Source: Tausonia pullulans (taxonomy: Eukaryota > Basidiomycota > Tremellomycetes > Cystofilobasidiales > Mrakiaceae). From it: DNA of 64,000 bases. How positions within the stretch are numbered: position 1 is the stretch's first letter; each line of letters begins with the position of its first letter. The stretch is from assembly GCA_951802195.1 (NCBI GenBank), contig OX637620.1, positions 1,302,001 to 1,366,000 on the forward strand, in the 5' to 3' direction. Under the pieces are notes generated by a model. The model made no database searches and was not told where the DNA came from. It saw only the letters and a list, made by a program, of their open reading frames with translations. The translations under genes and the position numbers were made by a program. Shown here piece by piece: positions 24,401 through 36,573 of this stretch.

Positions 24401-24983
24401 ACTTTGATATTGCGTCCCTCGAGTGCGGCGGCGACAATAGGCCACTTGGAGTCCTTGCCTCGCTTGGAGCCTGGTGTCGGACAAGCACCTCATCAGCACC
24501 GTTCTCGTCGAACGAGGGCGAGGCGGACGGGCGGCCAGACGGAAGAGGGTGGAGCAAAAGACGAGGGTCGGCAAGCCGGCGCAGAGGGGCGGAGAGAGGG
24601 CGTTCTCCACACTCTGCCTCTCTTGCTCGCTTCCCCTCTACGCGCGCGTCCTCGCTCCCTCTCTCCCTCTCCGCGTGCCATCCCTCGGATCCGCGGCATG
24701 TCGAGAGGGCGAGGGACCCGTGTAGCGGCCTGATCGAGCCAACCATGGGGAGGAGGCGAGCGAGCAGGGGCGCGGTGTTCGCTGCCGTGGCCCCACTGGA
24801 ATGATCAAGCCGCCTCCCTCTGAGCGGCAGTGGACGCTCGCCCTCCTGAATTGCCTGCTCGCCCGCCACCTGAGGGCAGCAGCGAGACTGACCGTAGATA
24901 GAGACGAGCGAAAGCAGCTTGTCGTCCTCCTCCTGGGTCCAGTAGACGCGTTCTCGGTGGGCCGAGGGTGGTGCGGTGGGCAT
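21432..24983 (-). CDS. Three-repeat MYB DNA-binding protein (Bas1-like type)
   Basis: A nuclear transcription factor with three consecutive MYB/SANT repeats at the N-terminus, one per short exon group. Repeat 1: VYWTQEEDDKLLSLVSIYG, SKWPIVAAALEGRNIK, DCRKRYFHSL. Repeat 2: GRWSKEEDQLLLEWLDKLG, VWYQIAKQIPGRKDDQCAKR. Repeat 3: GLPWTKEEDAELLALYEANG, WQLIARSIPGRTGLCCRNRW. The repeats span about residues 10-175. The rest (about 590 residues) is low complexity, rich in His/Ser/Pro/Asn (HLNNHHNLFSHHQ, DFLNHHHSSAF) and likely disordered. A final exon of about 43 residues (FDPRPQEEINRGPTPMVLV, then LAGLIERAATLDPNGPLLRR) follows a GTGAGT donor right after PYMT. The start is ATG 24983. The triple-repeat design recalls fungal Bas1-like factors, but targets cannot be inferred. 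Confidence 0.9.
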
Positions 24984-27328
24984 GGCTGAGGGAAGGGTGG
25001 GTCTGTTGGGTTGGTTGGAAGAGAGGGAGTGCAAGCGACGGCCTCGCGCTGCAGCGGGCGCGCCCTTCCCTTGTCCTTTGCCCTGCTCTGTCGGCGAGGG
25101 AGGGCGTTGCCGCCGGGGCCCCGGCCTCTCCTCTCTTTCTCTCCTTCGTTCCGCGCTCTTTGCCTGGCACCCCACAGGTTATTGCTTCCCTCCGTCGTTC
25201 TCACACTCTCGACCGCGTTCGAACTCGTTCCATCGCCATCGGACGCGAAGAGGAGACCGTCGATGGCTCGCTCTCTCCTCCTCCATCCGCCCTCGCTCGT
25301 CGTCTCCAGTCTCTCTCTCTCCTCTTTGCCCATGTCCCCAGCTGGTCCCCCTTTCTTCCCCCCCTGGTTTTCTGCCGCTGCCGGCCTCCGCCGTTTTCTC
25401 TCCGAGAGGGTCAAGCAGCGCCACCCGGCCCGTGCGCTCGTTTCTCTCCGATTTATCCTTTTCGTCCAGCCTGCTCAAGGTCAGAGGTTCGTGGTGGTGT
25501 GGGCCAGGCGAAGTGACGTCGTCCGAGGGCGGAACGGCTATCCCCAGCAAGGGGGTTTCGACCGTAGATGCCAACGCCACGCAGCGAGATCAAATGTGGG
25601 CAGCCCCCCAAGGCGGCGGAGGAGAGGAGGGAAGTGAACCCAGGAAGGATCAAGTGAGATCAACTAAGAAAGGCCAGACACTCCCGGCGGTTGGGACAGC
25701 AGCCGCCCGCGCGCCCGCTTTCCTCTCTTCCCTCCTCTTCCTCTTTCGCACGCCATCTTCTTGCCAGGCGCCACCGTCGGTCTCCACCCCCGCCCTGCTC
25801 CGTCTCTTCGTAATGATATCGGAGGGAGGCGTCCATCGGCCGGGCAGACGCGGTCATGTCCGCACACGACGGAGATTAAATGGCTTGCCGCATTCAGGAG
25901 GGAGGAAAAAAGAGTTCAATCTCGCACTCTCGCTGAGGAGGGAAGCATCCGTTGAACGACGGCCGGCCGACAGCAAGGAGATGAGGGAAGGCGGAGCAAA
26001 TGAAAAGCTCGCCTCAATGGAGAAGACACAGGTGGAGCTAATTCTCACATAACAGGCTGGACGAGAAAACTGCGGCCGCAGTGAAAATGTATGTCATGGA
26101 AGAGATGATCCAGTCGGGTTCAGGTCAGCAGGCATCGCTCGCGCGCGAGTAGTCACCATGGGCGTACGTTGACCCGCACATACACGCGTCCGCGGAATGA
26201 CGCATCGCGGTAATATGTGGACCAAACGCTCTCCTTTTACGTTTCTCACGCAGGCGGAGGCGTGTAAGCCCTCCAAGCGAAAACGTCTAAACACTCTGCG
26301 ATGTGCTATCCGCCGTCCAGCTTCCCGGTAGCCTCATGCCTCACGTACAAGTTAACCCTCAAATGTCTCATCTGCAGACGACTCTCTTTCTTGTTGGTAT
26401 TTCGATGGATGGTTCTGACAAAGGTGACTAGGACAATTTAGGAGGCTGCAATCTATGGATTTATATGTGGCTTCTGGCGCGAGAGTCACATATGAGTTGC
26501 GTGTAGGCATCTCCGCCAGACGATGCGGCAGATTTGAGCGTTCCGGTGCTAAATCAGGCTTTCCCCCCCCCCCCCCTTCCTCCTCAAATTTTGTTGGCTT
26601 GCCATTCATTGCTCATCTGTCATGGATATACTGAGTTGCTCAAGTGCGGGCCGGCTGCGCAGAATGAGGCGAAGCTGACGCCGTCTAATAGAATCTACTT
26701 CGTAGCTTTGGACCCGCGTTCCTGCTTTTAACAGACACCTAATTCTCGTCTCATCATCGTCTAAACCATTCGGTTCGCTGGAGGACATTGCGTCTGAGAA
26801 TCTGAAGAAGAGTGTTGAGTCAAAGCAACTCCTCGCCGAATTCATCGTTTGACCTCATCTCCGTGATTCGTCCCTGCCGACTCACCTCGGAATATTCGGA
26901 AGTAGGATGAATGATATCTCTCAGCTGGTGCTAGAGGTTCTTCGCCAACGACTTGATGGGATCAAACCAAAGAGAGATGCGCGCGCGTGCCCGCCACACT
27001 GTTTGCTGCATTCGATACAGAGGCGATCTCGATCAAATCGACGGCGAAGCCACTCACCCGATCCTGATGAACCTGCGGCCATGAGAGGTGAGCGAACCAT
27101 GAACGAAGGGTGGCAAGTCGATCTTGACAACGGCCTGGCGTCTGCAGCGAGAGAGTGAGAGGCAGACTGCTGCTGGTCGAGCGAGCAGCTGGCGCTGGCT
27201 CAATTTCCTCTGCCCGCGCTGGGTCGCCCCTTCTTTCGCCTGGCCTCGCGCCTTCTCTTACTCCCATCCTTCACCTCCCCCCCAATCCCCCTTCTCTTTC
27301 CCCTCTTCTTGCCCTTCTCTTCTCAAAA
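24984..27328. other. 2.3 kb intergenic region between MYB and Ran genes
   Basis: This is the largest stretch without an assigned gene; it lies between two divergent starts. It is CT-rich on the + strand at 25080-25460 and again at 27220-27320 just before Ran. A C14 run sits at 26563-26576. Long open frames exist on both strands (for example + 24976-26052) but have biased composition and no recognisable domain, and splicing did not yield a family match. I see no tRNA or repeat unit. Confidence 0.45.
26563..26576. repeat. C14 homopolymer
   Basis: Fourteen C on the + strand in the intergenic region; no gene context recognised. Confidence 0.9.
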
Positions 27329-28877
27329 TGGCCGAGGTCAGTGCCTCCCTTGCACGCCTCGTCCCCCTTTAAGCCATCCAGCCAGCCAGCTGGAGGAGAC
27401 AAGCAACAGCGAGTGCAGCTTGTTGACGCCCTGCCCTCGTCCTATATCATCTCGCGACCGCTCTCTCGCCGCTCAACCACCCTCACCTATTCGCCCTCGC
27501 CTCCGTCCTCGCTTCACCGCTGCCTCAGTCCACTATCCCTACCTTCAAGCTTGGTCAGTGACCGATCGGACACCATTCGATGCCAAGGATGGCCTCGCTG
27601 ACATGCTCGCCTGCCTCTTTCCTTGCATCTCGCCACCCACCCCGACTCGTCCGCTCGCCCGTCCTCGTCATCCCGCTGCTGTCTCCCTCTCGCCCTGCGT
27701 CGTCGCTCATCCAGTCCTCGTCGGTGACGGAGGAACTGGAAAGACCACCTTCGTCAAGCGCCATCTCACTGGAGGTACGCTTCCAAGGATGGGAGAGACG
27801 CAAGACGAAAGCAAGAGAAGAGGCCCGAGGGCAAGCGCTGACCGAACTTTTGGATGGTCCGTCGTCTCCGTCGCCTCGTCCCCCTTCCCTGCCTCCAGAG
27901 TTCGAGAAGAAGGTGCGTCTGCAGCAGCTCTCTTGTCCCTTAGACCCTCCAGATACGGCGTATTGACCTGTCTCACATATCTCATTCACAGTACATCGGT
28001 GCGCTCTCATCCTGCGTCACCCGGCGGCTGAGCCGTCGCTCTCCACCTCTCATGCCTCTGTCTTGCCTCGCTTACTCTTTCTCGCCCGCCTGTTCCTCCG
28101 CCATCCTCTTTTGGCCTCCCTTCCCCTCCCTCCCCCCCTTTTCGCTCTCGTCTGTCCTTGAAATCCCCGCCGTTTGATCCCTGCAGCCACCCTCGGTGTC
28201 GAGGTCCACCCTCTTCAGTTCTCGACCAACTTCGGAACCCTCTGCTTCAACGTCTGGGACACTGCCGGACAGGAGAAGTTCGGTGGTCTCCGTGACGGTT
28301 ACTACATCCAGGGACAGTGCGGTGGGTTGACTGCCCTTGGAGGTGGCGTGGCAAGGGACTTGCGCATTGAACCGTACGCTCTCGCTCTCCAGGTATCATC
28401 ATGTTCGACGTCACCTCCCGGATCACCTACAAGAACGTCCCCAACTGGCACCGCGATCTCGAGCGCGTCTGCGAGAACATCCCCATCGTCCTCTGCGGAA
28501 ACAAGGTTGACGTCAAGGTGCGTTACGACTCTTCGGGCCCGAGCTGAGGTAGAGAGAAGTCGCGTCTGACTCACGCGCGCGTCCTGTCCTGTCTCCAACC
28601 ACAGGAGCGCAAGGTCAAGACCGGAGCCGTCACCTTCCACCGCAAGAAGAACCTCCAGTACTTCGAGATCTCGGCCAAGTCCAACTACAACTTCGAGAAG
28701 CCTTTCCTCTGGCTCGCTCGCAAGCTCGTTGGCAACCCGACGCTCGACTTCGTCGCCGCCCCGGCCCTCGCTCCCCCTGAGATTCACCTCTCCGAGCAGG
28801 AGCGTGCCCAGCTCGATGCCGACGCCCAGGCCGCCATCAACGCTCCTCTTCCCGACGAGGACGGAGACGACCTCTAA
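27329..28877 (+). CDS. GSP1: Ran GTPase (nuclear transport)
   Basis: The small GTPase that sets the direction of nuclear import and export and supports spindle assembly. Eight exons (27329-27337, 27529-27553, 27715-27774, 27899-27912, 27992-27998, 28187-28321, 28393-28517, 28605-28877) add to 648 nt, that is 215 residues, the usual Ran length. G motifs are intact: GDGGTGKT (P loop), [10 protein letters not shown] (switch I), [17 protein letters not shown] (switch II), NKVD and SAKS. The basic patch [18 protein letters not shown] is present, and the acidic tail DEDGDDL ends the protein. The N-terminal [11 protein letters not shown] follows the fungal pattern. Half of the exons are tiny: 9, 25, 14 and 7 nt. 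Confidence 0.98.
27992..27998 (+). other. 7-nt coding microexon of the Ran gene
   Basis: The bases TACATCG sit between a CACAG acceptor and a GTGCGC donor. They encode Tyr, Ile and the first base of Ala, giving KKYIATLGVE across three exons, which is invariant in Ran proteins. Without it the frame is lost. Confidence 0.92.
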
Positions 28878-29413
28878 ATGTGCTTTGCCCCCTTCTGCCT
28901 TTTCTTTTGTCTCGTCTCTACTTCTACAAGCAAGGCCTCCCCGCTTCGGGTGCGCTCTGCCCTCTCGTCCCGAATAGTCTCCTCCCCCCTCTCTCCCCCT
29001 CCCTCTCTTCGTACTTTTGCTCGCTCGTTCTTTCGCCCCCGCCGATCCCCTCTGGACGCGCCCCGCCGACCGTCCTCGAGCTCTTGCTGGTTCCGCCCCC
29101 CCGCCAGCGTCATCCATCCCATGCCGTTCGCTCGAGATTCCCGCGCTGAGTCTACGGGAGAGATAGAAATAGAGAGGACCCACACGGGGAGTTCCGGGCA
29201 AAGATACGCTAGCGAGCATAAGTGTAATGTGAAGAGACCGAAGAAGACGACATGCCGCGCAACTTCCCGGCTTCCTCCGACCGGCGGCTCTCGGCTCCTC
29301 CGTCCCCTCAAATCGCCCTTGCTCTTTCTTTCCCCGAACGTCTTCCATCTTCTCTCTCTATCGTTGGAGATCCGCCGCCGTCCTTCTCGACACCCACCTC
29401 CATATCTCTCCCC
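28878..29413. other. Spacer between Ran and D-lactate dehydrogenase genes
   Basis: Ran 3' flank and D-lactate dehydrogenase promoter, both on the + strand. Pyrimidine-rich from 28890 to 29090. No gene seen. Confidence 0.5.
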
Positions 29414-32400
29414 ATGCCCGGATTCCCCGTCATCCTCACAGGCCACCCGACCGGCCTCGCTCGACGCGCCTCCCTCATCGCGTCGTCGTCGTCGAAGTCG
29501 TCGTCCTTCTTTCCTCGCCTCACCCCTTCCATTCTTAGACGCGCCGCCTCCTCGACCCCTCCTCCTTCGCCAACAGCGCGTAAGGCGCCTTCCTCCTCGC
29601 AGAGCGGTGGCCTCCAAACAGGCCACTACCTCGTCGGCGCCGGCGCGATCCTCATCGCCCTCGCCATCGGTGCTAAAGCCGGCCAAGGAGTCCGCGACAC
29701 CTCGTCCTCGTCGTCAACCCTTTCGCCTTACGCAGCAGCGAAGCTCTCCCTCCAGCAGAAGTACCCTCCGCCGTTTGGCTCGGCCGACGACTATCTAAAG
29801 GGGATTGAAGAGCTCAGAGTCACGTTTGGACGGGACGCGGAGCGGGTGAGCACGGATGAAGCGGATCTTGAGCATCATGGGTTTTGTGGGTGGCCTCTGT
29901 TCCTTTTTCTTGTGGCATTGGTGACTGCTGACGTCTCTTACGTTGGACGGGTCAGCCGCCTGGAGCTACCACGGCGAGGCGCGTCCTAGCGTGGTCGTTT
30001 GGGCGACAAGGTCCGTTGATCCTTCCATCCTCAACGCACGCAATCGACGTATAGCTACTGATGTGCAACTCTAACTTTTAGCACCGAGGACGTCCAGCGT
30101 GTCGTCCATATCGCTAACCGTTATCGCATTCCGATCACGCCTTTCTCCGGTGGGACCTCGCTAGAGGGTCACTTCTCGAGCCCATATGGCGGCATCTCGC
30201 TCGACATGTCCAAGATGGACAAGTGCGTCCTCCCGTGATCGCCTCCCTTTTGGAAGAAGACAGACGAACGACTGAATTGTGCTGGTGTGTGCTCTCTCTG
30301 TAGGATTCTAGAGGTTCACGGTAAGTAGAGACAGATGAACGTCATTTGGGATCTCGCCTGACGCGCTTTCTCTCTTTCCCGTTAAATGACAGCCGAAGAC
30401 GGCGACATGGTCAGCGAGCCGTCTCTCTGAGATCCTGCGAGCCGACACTTATACTTTCGTCTCCCTGCCCTTTCAGGTCGTGCAACCCGGCATTGGCTGG
30501 TGAGCCAGTGTTCTGTTTCTCACCTAAGCAACTTCCCGCCTGAGCCAGAATCTTCACCTTAACCAGGCAAGACGTCAACGCCTACCTGAAGGACAAGGGT
30601 ATCAAGATGTTCTTCCCGGTCAGTCGTTGTCGCGTTGTCTCCGACGATGTCTTCCCCTAACACTCCGCTCGCAATTGCACAGCTCGACCCAGGACCCGGC
30701 GCGACCATCGGCGGCATGGCCGCTTGCGGATGCTCCGGCACCAACGCCGTCCGATATGGAACAGCCAAGGCTGAGTGGTTCCTCAACTTCACGGTCGTCT
30801 TGCCTTCAGGTGAGGTGATCAAGACGAGGCAGAGGGCGCGCAAGTCGTCGGCTGGGTGGGACACGACGAAGCTGTGAGTTTGCAGACTATTCGCTCTCCT
30901 TGGGAAGGCTAGTCGTTTCCTGACTCCGGCTGATCCCCATCTTCCCATCTTGCGCACAGCTTCATCGGTGCTGAGGGAACGCTAGGCATCGTCACCGAAG
31001 GTAGGTAATTTTTCAAGGTCTGCCTCGCAAAGGACCAATTAGTGCTCATTCTGTGTCTTTCCTCATAGCGACTATCCGACTCGCCCCTCTTCTCCCGACC
31101 AAGTGCGCCGTTGTCAATTTTGCTAATGTCAAGGACGCCGTCGCCGCTGCAACGGAAGTGTGAGTCGATGCCGTGGTCAACTTAGAGAGGCTTCGTTCTG
31201 ACTGTGATCGATCATCCAGTGTGAACCTCGGCTACCCTGTTCAATGCGTTGAGTTCCTGGACTCTCTGATGGTGCGCACGAGACCATTCCATCTGCCCTA
31301 GGCTACATCGCATCTGATCCGCCTCCTTCATTGCCCCAGATGGGCGCGATCAACCAGGCCGGCATCTCGCAAACGAAATACCCCGAGCGCGACTCGCTCT
31401 TCTTCAGTGGGTCGCACCCTCTTCCTGCTTCTGTCTTCCTCCGTGTCTGATAACCCCGCGAGCTTCCAGAGTTCCAAGGCAGCGACGCCTCGATGAAGGA
31501 AGTCGGCAAGGCTGTCTCGGCTGTCGTCAAGAAGCATGGTGGCCGCGACTGGTCTTTCAGCAAGACGGACCAGCAGGCCGAGGAGCTTTGGGAGGGGCGG
31601 AAGACGGCGCTTTGGTCGGCGATGGCGATGATCCCGGAGACGAAGTGTTGGTGCGTGACCTCTCTCTCTGGCGCTTGGTCAAGTAGGCCGATGACTGACC
31701 ATGAGCATTCTGCAGGACGACGGACGTCTGCGTCCCGATCTCCAAGCTCCCGGATCTCGTTGAGCGGACGAAGGCGGATCTTCTCGCGCGCGGACTGACG
31801 GCCTGCCATGTGGGGTGAGTGGATAGTGAGGTCGTGAGTGGGAGATGTTGCTGACGTTCTGTTTGGAATCTCGAAATCCAAGACACGTCGGGGACGGCAA
31901 TGTGCACTCGCTGATCCTCTTCAAGGACGACGAAGAGCTTGAGAAGGTCAAGGAGGCCGTCCAAGTGTCCGTTCTTTCCCCGTCTCGCTCTCTCATAGAC
32001 GAGCTGTCTGACTGAGAACCCAATTTTGCCCGTTCCTTTTAGGATGGTTCACGCGGCGCAGGCTCTCGGTGGTACTGCGACGGGCGAACACGGCGTCGGA
32101 CTTGGCAAGATCGAGGTCCGTCGTTTCTTCCTACCTCAGGCTTTAAGTACTGAGTAAAGGTGGCTTTTTTTTTCTTCTTCTTCCCTCAGTACCTCGAGGC
32201 CGAGCTCGGAGTGAACACGATCAAACTGATGGAGACCGTGAAGAAGACGAGTGAGTCGTCCGCGCTTGCTTTCTTTCAAAACCTTCTTATTTTGCCTTGG
32301 CTGAAACCGGTGACTTGCAGTCGACCCCCAGGGCATCATGAACCCGGTTTGTCTTCGTTCTTTCGCGCTAAAATGTATTTCCTCGCTGCTACTGACGGCC

Positions 32401-32479
32401 TCCCTTCCCTGCCTGTTCGTTCGTCCAGGGCAAGCTCTACCCGAACCTTGTTGGACCGGGACAGCAGCACAAGCACTGA
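29414..32479 (+). CDS. DLD1: D-lactate dehydrogenase (cytochrome), mitochondrial
   Basis: FAD flavoenzyme that oxidises D-lactate to pyruvate and passes electrons to cytochrome c in the mitochondrion. About 590 residues in more than a dozen exons. The start at 29414 gives an Arg/Ser-rich presequence ([20 protein letters not shown]) and then a span ([19 protein letters not shown]) as in inner-membrane-anchored Dld1. The FAD-binding half shows [54 protein letters not shown] and [20 protein letters not shown]. The C-terminal half shows [30 protein letters not shown] (metal/substrate site), [15 protein letters not shown] and [14 protein letters not shown]. It ends GQQHKH at TGA 32477-32479, 99 bp from the stop of the convergent regulator gene. 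Confidence 0.96.
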
Positions 32480-32578
32480 GTGAGGGTGGCGGCATAATAT
32501 AATCGATTCTCGTTTGAAGCCCAAGTGCATCAACCTTTCTCCCCGATAAACAAGTATACATCTCCTCTCTCCTCGCTC

Positions 32579-35500
32579 CTAGCTCGGCGATGGCGGCACC
32601 GAGATCTGCGGAATCTCAAAGAACGCAAACAAGTCCTCCCCAGCCCACGGCTGCCCCGGACCACCGAAATCGTTCCCCTGCGGGAACGCCCCGCCTGCGC
32701 CTGGGATCCACCCGCTCTCGGGTGTCTTGGTCCAACCGGGTTCGCCCCGGACGTGGCTCATGGGCGTCGCGGCCGTCGCGAAGAGCAAGTTGCCGTTGTT
32801 GTCGAGACCCCCTCCCCGCCGGCCGTCCTCGTCGTCTCCGTCGTCCTCGTCCTCGTCGGAGGGTTGACCTTCCCGAAGAGCAGCGTCGGCGCCCCAGGCC
32901 GTCTTGCGCATGTCAGAGAGAATCGACGAGACGCCCACCGTCGGATCGAGATTCGTGTTGAGCGTTGGGACGGGCGCGTAAGGGTTTGTCGGGGGGTTGG
33001 CCTCCGCGAGTGCGGCAGTGAGGATGCGGCAGTAGCGCTCTGTGAAGGAAAAAGCCAGTTCCGCGTCAGAACGGGACGATACAGTGGAGTATAGCAGTCG
33101 GACAGCACGCACTGGCAGTGGACCAGTAGAGCCCGAGCGTCTCGAGCGTCTCTACCAGAATCGCGGCCTCTGGCTGGAGCGGCGTGCTCTTGATATACGA
33201 GTGTGCTGGATGGGGAGTTCGATTGAGTCAGCTTAATGCCAGCCGCATAAAGGTAAAGATGCTAATGGACGGGGACGGGATACTGACCGACGAGAGCTCG
33301 ACCACCGACCCAGAGCGACCAAGAGAGAATCGGGCACCTGAGGAAAGACGAGGGCAACCGTCAGGATAACAGACGAAGGGCTGTGATTGGAAGGGGATGG
33401 CCACGGACATATCTCGAGGGTCGATAGGGCCCGTTGCGCCCGTCGTGACATGCGGGCCGATGAGACGCGCGACGCGGGAGAGGGCGAGTGCCGCCTTCGT
33501 ACACTCAATGCCGGCGGGCTCACTCACAGCAAAGAGCGTGGACGACACAGGCGGGTAGGCGATGGATGATTGGAGGCGGATCACTGTGCTGGAGGGGGCC
33601 AGGCGTCTCGTTTGAGCGAACGGCAGAAGGTGAGACGGCGGAGATCAGGGCTGATAGCTCACGCGTAGTGCAGGCAATAGATCATGACCTTGAGGCCGGC
33701 ATCAGAGTCTCCCGGGATCCACTCGAGGCTCCCAAGCCGCCGGACCTTGTCCGGGAGGTTGCCAAACCAGTCCTGGGAAACCGGAGTCTGTTGTAAGCCT
33801 CCCTCACACCCGAAGTTCAAACGACACGCGACTCACAGAGAGCTTCTTCGCGAGAGCATGGAAGGTACGGTGCCACAGACTAGTGTCCTCGATAGATCCG
33901 AGATCGAGCGGTTGGCGAACGAAGGAGTGGACTTCGCCGAGTATATGCGTGGCGGAGGCAAAGTAGGCAAAGAGAGGGAGAGAGGGAGATCCGAGAGGAG
34001 AGGGGAGGTTCTCGGTTACGAGAGGAGAAAAGTGTTGGTCCTGAGGCCAGTCAAGGGTTAGAAACGATTGTTTAGCATCCCGTTGCGCAAGGGACACTCA
34101 CGGCTCCCGACATCCAAGAATCGGACCGGCCGGGAAGGCGGCGGCGAACGTTGGATGACTGTATTCCGAAAGCCCATCCCGTGGAGACGGAGGCATAGCG
34201 ATCGAGAATGAAAGTGACTGACGGTGGTAACCACACGAATGGATCAGCCTCGACTGCTCAAGTTGACACGCTGCAAGCCGACGTACGCCAGAAGACACGC
34301 CTGCGCTCTTCAATATCTTTCCAGTCGTCCGTGGCAGGGAACAGCGGTCTGTACGATGAGAGCAGGGTTAGATGACAAACCATTCGGCGTAAAAGAGAAG
34401 ACTAGACACGCACGCCTCGCTTGTCGAGCTGTAGAGCTTTTTAGGCCCACTTCGAGCATCCTCGATTTTCTTGACGGCGGCCTCTTCATCTCCCAGACCG
34501 CCGTGAGTAATTGCGCCGATGAGGAGCGACAGGATGCTGCCCCAACTCTTCGGGCCGTCTCCAGCCTGGAAGGGGGGAGGGGTAAATGTGTTTTGTCATC
34601 AGGGCCAGGCCTTACAAGAAGAATCACTCGTGCGACACTCACATCTGTCCAATCCATAGCCAAGATAGCGAGCGCCTGAAGTCCAGGGATTGAGATCCGT
34701 TCCATGGCCCTGAGTAATAAATCACTCAGCTATCGATTCCCTCCTGCGTAGGAGTCCATCAGATCTTACTGCATGACGACTCGCCGCTTGGCGACCGTGT
34801 AGTAGTGATTCTTCGAGGTGATACCGGTCGAAAAGTGCGGGTTTGTCGAGAGGCGAAGGGTGATTGCAACAATGGCCCAGACGACGAGCGAATGTTGGCT
34901 ATGAGCCGAGCGAGCCGAGCCGGTCGATTCTGGTGTATGCGCCGCGTGCGGGGTGGCGGGCAAGGTGAGATCTGTCCGGAGTAGGATCGGGCACCAAGCT
35001 TTTAGGATGAGAGGAAAGGGACAGCTTTAGATTCAGTTAATTCTTCTCTTGGTGGCCTTGGGAGAAAGGATGCCTGCCTCCGATCGGACTAACGATGGAT
35101 GTGCGTCCAAAAGAGGTCGATGAGCTCCGCGAGGACATCAGAAGGCGGGAGATCGAGACCCTCCGAGATTGAATGGAGAAGATGCGGTTTAGAAGATGGA
35201 ATACTGGCAAGGGAGGGTTCATATCACAGTCAGTTTTCAAGACCCGCGCGAAGAAGACTCGACGCACCCCATCGAAGGCGGAGGGACAGACCGCGTGCCC
35301 CAGATCTCATCTCGGTGACTAGGATTGCTCATAGAAGACATGCTGAGGGAAGGGAGAGAATGAATCAGCGTTTTTCTTTTGCCCTATCTCATCAGCACAA
35401 GGGGCCTCACGAGGTACGCCGCTGAGAAGGCCCAGCTGAGGATGGCGGGTCCTGGGGAATGTGGTTCGCGAGCTGGAGAAGAGGGTTATCGTGGAACCCC

Positions 35501-36573
35501 ATTTCCATCGGAGGTAATGGTGGCGGGATCTGCGGTTGCTGCTGCTGTGGCCGCTGCTGCATCGGAGGACCCGAATCGAATGGTGCCATATCGTACGGTG
35601 TGCGGGGTGGATGCTCCTGGGGTGACATTTGAGGAAAGTTGCGGATGGAGAAGGCCATCTCGTGCGCGGATGAGGGCTCAGAGCTAATGGAGTGGCGCGA
35701 GCGGTCACGATCATGGCTGCCAATGCGGGGGGTAGGTTCGGGCTGTTGCTGCTGTTGCTGTTGGTGGTGATGCTGGTGGCGATGCTCCGTGAGATCAAAG
35801 CCGGTGAGGTTTGAGTGACGGAGAAGCATCGCGATCTGGTCATTGTGTGTGGCGAGAAGCCGTTCAACCTCGCCTAAGAATAAATCAACAACCGGAGCGA
35901 GACCCAGGGCGACGTTGAAAGTGGAAGGAGTCAGCGATGTGTTGATTGTCTAGCTCCTTCGTCCCTTCCCCCTTGAGCGAGCGACACGCGCGCGACGGAC
36001 GCGCTGAACGCCACCCGTTGGTAGGAGCAGACGCTGCTCACTGAGTCGCTTCTCGACCTGGCCGCTGCCCGACTTGAGCCCGGGCTTCATCTTGGGCCTG
36101 TAATTGCAATCGCGGGCTGGTTGGAGAGCAGGGCAAATGAGCTGGAAGGCCACCGGCAACCAGGTAAGCCAGCCAACGACACGAAAGACGAACCGTTCTT
36201 CACACAAGCTGGCCGCCGGGCGAGGATCAGCACTGATATGCGAAGCCTCCACACGAGACAGAGATAGTTCAGGACGCACAAGCACACGGTCTCTCTCCAT
36301 CGCAGCGGACCTTGCGTTCCCGACAGGCCGAGCAGCTAGCGAGGGGGGGGGGGGGGGGGATGGCAAGGGAGGAGGCGGGCAGAAGGAGAAGAAGCGAGAC
36401 ACGTTGTGAGCAAGCCTTCCCGGGCGGGATCAAGTACAAGAGACCGAGGGGAGGAGGGCCTGCCTCTGGAGACGAAGCTGGCCTTACCTGGCGGTGAGAG
36501 GTCGTTGACGCTTGGGATCAGAGGGGCCCCCTTGACTGGATGTCGCTGGGGAAGGGGAGCGTTTGGTGGCCAT
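32579..36573 (-). CDS. Zn(II)2Cys6 fungal transcription factor
   Basis: A nuclear regulator of the Gal4-type binuclear zinc cluster class with a fungal-specific TF domain. From ATG 36573 the first exon gives MATKRSPSPATSSQ and a basic end (DPKRQRPLTA). The cluster reads C-S-A-C, RERKVR, C, DGERP, C-A-S-C, VKNARD, C, so spacing is C-x2-C-x6-C-x5-C-x2-C-x6-C, complete. It is built from exons 36335-36280, 36208-36194 (15 nt) and one starting at 36116. RPKMKPGLKSGSGQVEKRL follows, then a Gln/His/Pro-rich linker (HHHQQQQQQQPEPTP). The TF domain starts near LPPSDVLAELIDLFWTHIH and includes SLVVWAIVAITLRL and ALAILAMDWTD. An acidic stretch (DEDEDDGDDEDG) lies near the C-terminus (LFAFFEIPQ). Target genes are unknown; it is divergent from a sugar transporter, a suggestive but unproven pairing. 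Confidence 0.88.
36343..36359. repeat. G17 run (C17 on the transcript) at the 3' end of intron 1 of the zinc-cluster gene
   Basis: Seventeen G on the + strand. On the sense strand of the minus gene, C17 is followed by TCGCTAG and then the exon with the first cysteines, so the run is itself the polypyrimidine tract of the acceptor. Confidence 0.93.

Noticed and set aside
24976-26052. 358-codon open frame on the + strand between MYB and Ran
   Set aside because: It overlaps the MYB start region antisense, has shifting Ser/Pro/Arg-rich content as expected from CT-rich GC-rich DNA, and shows no domain.
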